From: Chionoecetes opilio
Taxonomy: Eukaryota > Arthropoda > Malacostraca > Decapoda > Majidae
Reading direction: 5' to 3'
DNA: 64,000 nt
NCBI GenBank assembly: GCA_016584305.1
Contig: JACEEZ010023664.1
Coordinates: forward strand, 560,583 to 624,582
Shown here: one piece after another, positions 55,959 to 64,000 of the stretch
Layout: the number at the start of each line of letters is the position of its first letter
How positions within the stretch are numbered: position 1 is the stretch's first letter
Position numbers and translations under genes: made by a program
Notes under the pieces: generated by a model
What the model saw: only the letters and a program-made list of their open reading frames with translations
The model's database searches: none
What the model was told of the DNA's origin: nothing

Positions 55959-58030
55959 TCTTCCAAGGCAGTGCTACTTCATATCTACTATCAACAAACT
56001 TAATGCTCTTAGAAAACTCCTGCAAGGCAGAATTAGACTCAAAAAAACAATCAGCTTCCTTAGAAGTAATCCCTACAGACTCTCGTAAGTCCCAAAACTT
56101 GCTTACATCATAGTCTGACACCTTGGAAATACACAACATTTGATGTGAAGTAAAGTGAGAATCTGGCACAGCATGCCAAGCTCCTGACAGAATCCAACCA
56201 AAAACTGAATTCTGTGCTACTATTCCATCAACTTGAAAAGTATCACTGGGGATCAAGAATTGCCAGTATGCACCAATCAATATATCTATGTCCATCTGGA
56301 AATTATTCAAGTGATCATCAGCAAGTTCTACATGGGAAAAGGCACTCAATAAGTTATGAGGAACAGTTGGTCTAATCAAAGGTTGACATATCTTAGGAAT
56401 TTCAACAACAATCAATGAATGTGATGCATTATTACAATCAAGTAATTTCAGAGAATAAATGTTACTTTGCCTGCTCTTATTAGACTTTTCACCACCAAAT
56501 GCTGAATATGAAATTGTCTGACTAGAAAGCCACTTAGGTTTACACTTTTTAGCAAGATTGCTACTTACATAGGTTCTGTCAGACCCACTGTCAAACATAA
56601 GTTTAGCATCATAAAGCACATCATTGGTTCCAACAACCTTAACCTTTGCTGTTTGCAAAATAGTACATGTTTCATTAGTGGAGGTAATATTTTGAAGAGC
56701 AACACTACCTTGTTGAACTGATGAACTCTTTCCGTTGGCATCACTAGTGAGTTCAGACCTGTGTTCAGGTACAACCTTCATGTGGTCATTACTAATATTT
56801 GAATTAAATTTAATGCCACACATTAGAATATTGTGATTACCATTACATTTTACACACTTAGCAAAGCATCCCTTAGCAATATGCCCTTTACTTAAACACT
56901 TAAAACACAAACTGGCAGATTGAATTCTATCAGCACGGTCCCTTCCACTTAATTTCAATATTTCAAAGCATTTCTCTGATTTATGTCTCTTGCTACAAAA
57001 CCCACAAATAAGCCAGTTAACTTCATAAGAGGCATGAAGAGCTGAAGCTGAAGACCCTTTCTCCCTTGACCCCTTCATGTACCAATTCCTTCTTTCTTCA
57101 GGTTCATGTTGCCTTTCTAAATTCTCTGAAGTAACATCCTTGAAAGTCTCCGAACGTTCAATGCTCTCTACTTCTTCTTGCAGGAACTGCAGGAGCCAAT
57201 CCAAGTCACGTTCACGTCCAGCACCTTTCCGAGCCCACTCCATTCGTATTTCATTAGGAAGACGGGATAGGATGATTGGTGTTAGAAAGACTTCACACTG
57301 CTTACCAGTGACACCCAATGCTTCTAAACTTCTGATGTGTGTCAGTAGCTCATCACGTAGAATCCAGAGTTGGGACACGTACTTAAGACCTCTTGCCTTC
57401 ACAGGAACCTTGCCTTTTAAAAGAGCTTGAACATGGGCAAATATGATTCTCTCAGACCTTCCAAATCTCTCCTTTAGTAGTGTACAAGCAGTCTTGTAAT
57501 TGGCGCTTGTGTGAGAAAGACCAGATATGACTGATTTAGCTTCTCCTTTTAGCAATGAAACTAAATAGCTAAATTTGCTTATCACAGGAATGTCTGCATC
57601 ATCAACATGAGACATAAATTGGTCCCAAAAGGACTGCCATTCTGTAACTTCACCTTTAAACTTTGGAAGTTCTAACTTAGGCAACCTTACTTGTGCAGCA
57701 GAGGCTCCGCCACTTGAGCTACAAGCATCAGCAACATCCTTATTACTTAGCAGATCTTGTAATTTCTCAGAGGCCTTGATTCTGTGTATACGAGCCTTAG
57801 ATCTGAAGTCAGCGGCCACATCTAAGTCTTCTTCAAGGGCATCACTCTTTAACTCCAGTTCTAATTCTGACCACTTCATCTAACTTAGACAGGCGTCGAT
57901 CAAAGTCATCAGTTGTACTTCTAAGCTCAAAAACTGTGACATCTGACATTTGTAATAAGCTCAGAAGCTGGTTTGACAGTCGGGAAACCCAACCTTTAGC
58001 AGCAGCTCTCGACTTTAGTAATTTCTCCAT
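55930..58030 (-). pseudogene. BEL/Pao Gag plus protease, one 2-nt gap near the N-terminus
   Basis: The start is at about 58030 (MEKLLKSRAAAKGWVSRLSN). The frame shifts at 57870-57872, where two bases present in the second copy (60.2 kb) are missing, and then stays open to 55930. It contains the DUF1759-type Gag (LPKLELPKFKGEVTEWQSFW), two cysteine/histidine knuckles (CGFCSKRHKSEKC, CFKCLSKGHIAKGC), and the aspartic protease (MFDSGSDRTYVS) with its C-terminal part. A further shift at about 55945 leads into RT. Confidence 0.9.
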
Positions 58031-58091
58031 CTTATGTCTGTCTGTATGCCACAAAATTACTCACAAGAGGTCCTTAAAGTCTTCACCTCCC

Positions 58092-58105
58092 GGGTCTGGG
58101 CACCA
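58092..58105 (-). promoter_or_regulatory. Primer-binding site of the BEL/Pao element
   Basis: Minus-strand TGGTGCCCAGACCC begins three bases after the LTR end (…TTCAACA). TGG at its start matches the CCA of a tRNA 3' end, as in LTR elements. The same sequence is at about 60479-60493. Confidence 0.7.
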
Positions 58106-58108
58106 AAA

Positions 58109-58331
58109 TGTTGAATTGCTTCAACATGTGTGGCAAATCTTCATAATAAGACGAGAAAGGGTCAGAGCAAAGGCGGGTTGTGCTGTGTTCTTGGTTCTGC
58201 TTTATCTAGAATAATCTACAGCGCCCAATACATTGAAATTAAGAACCCTTGCTTACATCTAAAATCTTACTTACAAACAAGTTTCTAGTATCTATAAATA
58301 AAATGACATCATAATTAACAGTAAACCAGTC

Positions 58332-58394
<63 letters not shown>
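58109..58394 (-). repeat. 5' LTR of BEL/Pao element, cut by (TA)n and a TIR element
   Basis: Matches the LTR at 51924. The five-TA run of that copy is expanded here to a long (TA)n (about 58336-58390), after which the TIR element starts. Confidence 0.85.
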
Positions 58395-58395
<1 letters not shown>

Positions 58396-58483
58396 CACAC
58401 AAACCTCGATTTCCCGGACCTCGATTTCCCGGATATCGGATTTGCCGGACAAAATCCGAGTCCGGGGATATGTCAGTCTCGGC

Positions 58484-58537
<54 letters not shown>

Positions 58538-59165
58538 TTTTTTTATTACGTTGAAATGCCTGTCCGTTCGTAGATTGACCAAGTTGTCCGGCGGTCCGAG
58601 CGTCTCCTGTCACCCTGGTCAGTGTCCGCACCTCCCGCCAGGTGGCAGCATGCTCAGCGGTCGTATTGTTTACATTTGGGCACACAACATTCACGTTCAC
58701 CTGCACAGCCTCCGTCAGTCACCTGACTCCCACTGCCCTGGTGCAAGAACATTTCTGAGACTATTGAACACTTATCCTGCTGCCTCCCGCCAGGTGGCAG
58801 CATGCTCAGCGGTCGTATGTTTACATTTGGGCACACAACACTCACGGTTCACCTGCACAGCCTCCGTTAGTCCCCTGACCCCCACTGCCCCTGGTGCAGG
58901 AACGTCTCTTGAGACTATTGAACACTTTCTGCTGCCTCCCGCCAGGTGGCTGCATGCTCAGCGGACGTAAAAGTCCGCGCGGGGTAGTTGATATTGTCGG
59001 TTGCCGGACAGTAAATACTAGGTAGGATAAACGTCCGGGAGTGGGTAATGGCATCGCATTTTTTTTTTATTTTTTTTTAATTTTTTTTTACTTGCGATTC
59101 CCGGACTTTTGCGGTTCCCGGACCAGTGCTCCCCCCTATTAGTCCGGGAAATCGAGGTTTGTGTG

Positions 59166-59166
<1 letters not shown>
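58395..59166 (-). mobile_element. TIR element with captured LINE fragment, copy 3
   Basis: ACACACAAACCTCGATTTCC at 58395, CGAGGTTTGTGTGT ending 59166. Poly-T of about 48 is at 58487-58536. Two 152-bp-type units follow. It is inserted in (TA)n of the LTR. Confidence 0.85.

Positions 59167-59222
<56 letters not shown>
59167..59222. repeat. (TA)n between two inverted element copies
   Basis: Pure TA run separating copies 3 and 4. Confidence 0.9.
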
Positions 59223-59223
<1 letters not shown>

Positions 59224-60027
59224 CACACAAACCTCGTTTTCCCGGACTAATAGGGGGGAGCACTGGTCCGGGAACCGCAAAAGTCCGGGAATCGCAACAG
59301 TCAAAATAAATGAATAAATAAATAAATAAATCCGATGCCATTAACCACCCCCAGACGTTTATCCTACTCTAGTATTTACTGTCCGTCAACCGCGAATATC
59401 AACTACCCCGCCGCGGACTTTTACGTCCGCTGAGCATGCTGCCACCTGGCGGGAGGCAGCAGAAAGTGTTCAATAGTCTCAAGAGACATTCCTGCACCAG
59501 GGGCAGTGGGGGTCAGGGGACTAACGGAGGCCGTGCAGGTGAACCGTGAGTGTCGTGTGCCCAAATGTAAACAATACGACCGCTGAGCATGCTGCCACCT
59601 GGCGGGAGGCAGCAGAAAGTATTCAATAGTCTCAAGAGACGTTCCTGCAGCAGGAGCAGTGGGGGTCAGGGGACTAACGGAGGCCGTGCAGGTGAACCGT
59701 GAGTTTCGTGTGCCCAAATGTAAACAATACGACCGCTGAGCATGCTGCCACCTGGCGGGAGGCAGCAGCAAGTGTTCAATAGTCTCAGAGATGTTCTTGC
59801 ACCAGGGGCAGTGGGAGTCAGGGGACTGACGGAGGCAGTGCAGGTGAACCGTGAATGTCGTGTGCCCAAATGTAAACAATACGACTACTGAGCATGCTGC
59901 CACCTGGCGGGAGGCGCGGACACTGACCAGGGGTGACAGAAGACGCTCGGACCGCCGGACAACTTTGTCAATTTACGAACAGGACCAGGCATTTCAACGT
60001 ACTGTAACAAAAAAAAAAAAAAAAAAG
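59223..60027 (+). mobile_element. TIR element with captured LINE fragment, copy 4, right end lost
   Basis: Starts ACACACAAACCTCGTTTTCC. GAGCATGCT unit starts lie at 59432, 59585, 59738 and 59890 (153, 153, 152 bp), the same spacing as copy 1. It stops in an A run at 60010-60027, where a BEL/Pao fragment begins, so the terminal repeat is missing. Confidence 0.85.
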
Positions 60028-60722
60028 TGCACTGATTCACCTTTAAAACTTTGGAAGTTCTAACTTAGGCAACCTACTGTGCAGCAGAGGCTCCGCCACT
60101 TGAGCTACAAGCATCAGCAACATCCTTATTACTTAGCAGATCTTGTAATTTCTCAGAGACCTTGATTCTGTGTTATACGAGCCTTAGATCTGAAGTCAGC
60201 GGCCACATCTAAGTCTTCTTCAAGGGCATCACTCTTTAACTCCAGTTCTAATTCTGACTGCACTTCATCTAACTTAGACAGGCGTCGATCAAAGTCATCA
60301 GTTGTACTTCTAAGCTCAAAAACTGTGACATCTGACGTTTGTAATAAGTCAGAAGCTGGTTTGACAGTCGGGAAACCCAACCTTAGCAGCAGCTCTCGAC
60401 TTTAGTAATTCTCTCCATCTTATGTCTGTCTGTATGCCACAAAATTACTCACAAGAGGTCCTTAAAGTCTTCACCTCCCGGGTCTGGGCACCAAAATGTT
60501 GAATTGCTTCAACATCTGTGGCAAATCTTCATAATAAGACGAGAAAGGGTCAGAGCAAAGGCGGGTTGTGCTGTGTTCTTGGTTCTGCTTTATCTAGAAT
60601 ATTCTACAGCGCCCAATACATTGAAATTAAGAACCCTTGCTTACATCTAAAATCTTACTTACAAAACAAGTTTTCTAGTATCTATAAATAAATGACATCA
60701 TAATTAACAGTAAACCAGTCAC

Positions 60723-60725
<3 letters not shown>
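60028..60725 (-). pseudogene. Second copy of BEL/Pao 5' end (LTR, primer site, Gag start)
   Basis: Nearly identical to 57650-58330. Gag is truncated at about codon 80-100. Here the bases missing from the first copy are present (LSKLDEVQSELELELKSDAL is open), but other one-base differences break the start region. The LTR part begins at 60497. Confidence 0.85.

Positions 60726-60811
<86 letters not shown>
60726..60811. repeat. (TA)n microsatellite
   Basis: Pure TA, at the same LTR position as the expansion at 58336-58390. Confidence 0.95.
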
Positions 60812-60814
<3 letters not shown>

Positions 60815-61689
60815 GGAGGTCCCGTTATACGAGCATTCGGTATACGAGAATCCGATGATACGAGATGTGTAAATTAGGGTCTACTTTCAATATAGAGATC
60901 GAAAATCCAATGATACGACATTCAAACTGGGGTGAGTAAAATTATCAAGCTCAAAATGCGTGCCCTACCACTCCCGGGCTGGACAAAGGGGGATTTGGTT
61001 GACCCCAGTGAAGTCACCCCTAGCAAGCCGTGACCTGAAGGGTAATTAAGCATATGGCTCGGCCTGACATTAAGGGGTAATTAGCAGGTGTGCAGCCCCA
61101 ACCTTGGGACTGCAGTCAGGTCACCCCTAGCAAGGCTTGACCTGAAAGGTAATTAAGCATATGGCACGGCCTGACCTTTAGGGGTAATTAGCAGGTGTGT
61201 GGCTCCAACCTTGGGACCGCAGTCAGGTCACCCCTAGCAAGGCGTGACCTGAAGGGTAATTAAGCATATGGCGCGGCATGACCTTTAGGGGTAATTAGCA
61301 GGTGTGCGGCCCTAACCTTGGGACCGCTACACTACCTTCTCTTGTATCACGCGGCGTCCTCTACATTACAACGTCTTTTGTGCTTGTTATGCATGTTTTA
61401 TGTTTAATTAATGTGCAGTTATATTATTTTGTGTGCTGTTTTCTCTTTCAGAATGCTTTTACTACAGAATAGGTAGTACAGTGTGGGTAATATAGACGCT
61501 GTGTAATTGTTGTATTTGCTATAGTTTATTTTAGCTTGAAAAACATGTCTTTTTTTTTTCTTTTTTTTTTAAATTGGTGGTCCTGGAACCAAATCTATAT
61601 TTTACCATTAGTTATGTGTTTCATTATACGAGATTTCGCTTTATGAGTATGCCAGGTGGAACCTAACTGCTCGTATCTTCGGGACCTCC

Positions 61690-61692
<3 letters not shown>
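60812..61692. mobile_element. CAGGGAAGTCCCG-family TIR element, copy 6
   Basis: CAGGGAGGTCCCGTTATACG at 60812, CTTCGGGACCTCCCTG ending 61692, TA on both sides. It has three same-direction copies of the AGCAAG..GTGACCTGAAGGGTAATTA arm (about 61015-61330) rather than a palindrome. Confidence 0.85.
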
Positions 61693-61749
<57 letters not shown>

Positions 61750-61859
61750 CATTACCCTCCCGAGTTTTACGCTATGCGAGTTTCGCGATCCTCAAGTTTC
61801 GCGCTGAGTCCTAAATTCTTATCATCCCGACTTTCGCGCATTATATCCCTGACTTTCGC

Positions 61860-61860
<1 letters not shown>
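61693..61860. repeat. (TA)n tract and a possible TIR-element end
   Basis: (TA)n at 61693-61748, then CATTACCCTCCCGAGTTTTA and repeated TTTCGCG words, in the style of the other TA-flanked element ends; no partner end was identified. Confidence 0.4.
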
Positions 61861-61929
<69 letters not shown>

Positions 61930-62346
61930 TGCCTACAGCGCCGTTAGGCAGTGACCTCCAGGAGTGGGATAGTAGGCCCTGGAGGTTAACTTGAGGGCTG
62001 TGATGGTTGATCCTTGCCCGTGGTGGCGCAGACAGAATTTCTATAGTGACGCCTGTGATTAGAAGCTCATGCCGCCCCCTGTGTCCTCCGATGCACTCGC
62101 AATCGAAGGTAGAGTTAATGGGCAGTGTGTGGGTGTTCTTAGGCCACTCAACGGTGCAGAGAAAGATTTTAAGTGGATTTTACAGCCCTCATCAAGGATC
62201 GAACTCGGATCACCGAGAACGCCACTCGGAGACTTCTTCTTCTTTTTGTGACCCTTTCTGCTTAGTATCACTTTGTAGGTCGTCTGTCAAGCTCGTGCTC
62301 GAGCTTGACATATATCTTGACGCTAACCACTCTGCTACCGCCTCCC
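61861..62346 (-). mobile_element. tRNA-derived SINE, minus strand, diverged
   Basis: Minus strand: GGGAGGCGGTAGCAGAGTGG at the 5' end, box-B-like GATCCGAGTTCGATCC. The body is alignable with 26027-26439, with a tail of poly-A plus (CA)n at 61861-61931. Confidence 0.75.
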
Positions 62347-62947
62347 ATAAGAGACGTACGGGACACGTCTTCCTTCCTTCCTGCTTAGTATAGTATTATA
62401 ATAGGCTTAGTATAGCTTGTAGTTTTGCTTTGTTCTTTTTCCCATTTGTTTGTGTTTTTCTCTACAGGAGCAGCCGGTGTCGCATAATATAGGTAACACC
62501 TCAAAATAAGTAGCACCTTACCTTACACCCCCGCCGTTCCTTACTATTTACCACAAAATACTCCTTTATAAGTGATTAACCATGACGTGTGTGGTACTGT
62601 GGTTTCTGGAGGTACTGGAGGAGACAGGAGAGAAGAGAGGAAGGCATTGTGACAGTGTTATTGCCGTATAACACTGTCACACAACCATCAGCTGACAAGA
62701 TATGTGTCAAGCTCACTCACTCAGACCAAAACAGCATCCGCTGGGCGACTCCCAACTCGAGCTCAAACTCGAGCTCCTCTCCTCTCTCCTCTTCTCTACG
62801 TAGTGTTGGCTGAAGCCACCACCCCGGGAGGCGGGTCACAAACCCTAGGCTAACACCCAGTACCCATTCACTGCTGGGTGGACAGGGGCTTGGGGCATTT
62901 TCAGGATATTTTTTTGGGGAAAAAGTGAGTCTTATAAGCTGTAAAAT
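62347..62947. other. No gene recognised
   Basis: Contains a short self-complementary CTCGAGCT-rich stretch near 62755-62780. Nothing else supported. Confidence 0.4.
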
Positions 62948-63028
62948 ACGGTAGGTACATAGCCCTCAAGTTAACCTACAGGGCCTACCATCCCACCCCT
63001 GGAGGTCACTGCCTAACGGCGCTGTAAA

Positions 63029-63064
<36 letters not shown>
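62948..63064 (+). mobile_element. SINE 3' fragment with (CA)n tail
   Basis: CCTCAAGTTAACCTACAGGG...GGTCACTGCCTAACGGCGCT is the inverse of 61935-61995, followed by (CA)n to 63064. Confidence 0.75.
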
Positions 63065-63065
<1 letters not shown>

Positions 63066-63066
<1 letters not shown>

Positions 63067-64000
63067 AGAGCTGGGCACGTTCCTGGATTTGGGGTACTCC
63101 GTACCTGTACTTCCGTACTTCGGGACGCGGGTCGTCCGTACCTGTACTTCCGTACCTTATTTTACTTTGTTCTGTCCGTACCCGTACCTCCGTACCTCCG
63201 TACCTGTACCCTATAACTATTAAAACGCGCCTGAAAAAATATAGTCAGTACCTCAAAAATAAAACAAAATACAAAGGGTATAATACATCAGAGCTTCATA
63301 AAAATATATAGCAAATATATTTACCATCAAATAATCGTCAAATCAATTAAAATAAAATTTGTCTCCAGTCTTCACAGTTCACAAATGAGTGAAATGACTA
63401 ATTAGTTTAAATCACAAGTTTATTCTAGAGTGTATAACTCCTACTCCACTTCCTTCTCCTCCTTGTACTGCTGCTACACCTCCTTGTAGCCTAGGAGGTG
63501 CATGTTGCCCCTCACAAACACCAGCTGCTCAAAGTTTATGTTGCTGAGGCTGGACCTCTTCGGCCGCAAGATGTCTCCCGCGGAGCTGAACAGCCTTTCC
63601 ACGGCAGCAGAGCTGGGGAGAGGGGTGTTGTACCTCTTGAAAAGGTCCACCCAGGCATTCCTGTAGCGGGTGGGGAACAGGTTGGGACTGAGGGGGATGT
63701 CCACCATCTTCCTTTTCCAGTCCTCCAGGGTCTTGACGATGGTCTCCTCCACCTCTTCCTGTCGCCTCACCTCAGGGACTGGGGTACTGGAGAGCAGGAG
63801 GTGGAACTTGTCCATCCTCTCCTTCCTTTCCTCAGGCTGCTCCTCCTCCTTTGTGCCCACAATGTCCTTAACCTCCCTGACGATACGGTCCACGGTCCTT
63901 GATGTCGGCGGCCTGGTCGGGGCTGAAGTGCCGCACCAGGGATATGGTGTAGTGGGGGTGGAGGGCAGTGGCCATCAGGAAGTCGGCATCCTTAAGCTGG
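63066..64000 (-). mobile_element. hAT element, one end and part of the transposase (continues past window)
   Basis: CAGAGCTGGGCACGTTCCTG at 63066 is the terminal repeat. It is followed by about ten CCGTACCTGTACTT-type words (63098-63220), probably subterminal binding repeats, and then the transposase on the minus strand. The other end lies outside the window. Confidence 0.8.
63474..64000 (-). CDS. hAT transposase, C-terminal part (partial)
   Basis: Minus strand, running in from the right edge. 64000-63897 reads LKDADFLMATALHPHY, ISLVRHFSPDQAADIKDR. After a shift near 63895 the frame runs to the stop: VREVKDIVGTKEEEQPEERK, then WVDLFKRYNTPLPSSAAVER and LFSSAGDILRPKRSSLSNIN, the C-terminal dimerisation region of hAT transposases (ZBED-like group). 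The long frame is open with little decay, so the copy may be fairly young. The one-base shift near 63895 is either real or a consensus error. Confidence 0.8.

Larger units (their letters stand above)
51924..58394 (-). mobile_element. BEL/Pao LTR retrotransposon, minus strand, defective
   Basis: The right LTR begins at 58109 and its outer part is interrupted at 58395 by a TIR element. A primer-binding site (TGGTGCCCAGACCC on the minus strand, 58092-58105) is 3 nt from the LTR. Then come gag, protease, RT, RNase H and integrase in BEL/Pao order, and the left LTR at 51924. A TIR element is inserted at 52868-53256. The end of the integrase appears missing, and frames are broken in several places. 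Confidence 0.9.

Overview
The window is nuclear DNA from an arthropod, most likely a decapod crustacean (a crab-like genome is my guess from the style of the retroelements; this is inference). It contains interrupted exons with GT-AG splice sites, long introns, tRNA-derived SINEs, many (TA)n/(GA)n/(CCT)n tracts and a very high density of nested transposons. There is no prokaryotic gene organisation and no CRISPR array.

One host gene is clear: the 3' two-thirds of MTIF2 (mitochondrial translation initiation factor 2), plus strand, 286-22423. Eight exons with consistent splice phases run from the end of the GTPase domain (G4 motif) to the stop codon. The first visible exon is 2 nt short in the NKxD box, so the gene is frameshifted there or the consensus is wrong. 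The introns (up to 8.2 kb) are filled with elements: TA-flanked terminal-inverted-repeat (TIR) elements (8081-10140, 11316-12875, 14243-14942), a hAT element (10372-10795), a SINE (13006-13475) and CR1/Jockey-like LINE pieces (16120-21365). The 3' UTR contains a near-perfect 57-bp-arm inverted repeat (22785-22956).

From 23 kb to the end I find no further host gene. The region is a stack of mobile elements. 25.6-27.6 kb holds a Jockey-like LINE with a SINE in it. 28174-28819 is a TIR element. 29124-29413 is a hAT MITE. 29977-34150 is a hAT element with an 8-bp target duplication, carrying a LINE that itself carries a hAT MITE. 34597-37180 is a decayed hAT (ZMYM1-like) transposase. 38013-40943 is a 2.9-kb TIR transposon with a decayed minus-strand coding region. 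41.8-45.2 kb looks like low-accuracy consensus. 45.6-51.9 kb holds several copies of a palindromic TIR family (ends CAGGGAAGTCCCG), one carrying a LINE RNase H fragment with a 13-bp target duplication. 51924-58.4 kb is a BEL/Pao LTR retrotransposon on the minus strand, with a second copy of its 5' end at 60.0-60.7 kb. 63066 to the window edge is a hAT element with its transposase on the minus strand.

The most unusual structure is the TIR family at 8081-10140, 28174-28819, 58395-59166 and 59223-60027. Its interior is built of about 152-153-bp tandem units. Each unit carries about 100 bp that match, in opposite relative orientation, the 3' coding end of the LINE at 50668-51507. It therefore looks like a non-autonomous DNA transposon that captured and amplified a retrotransposon gene fragment.
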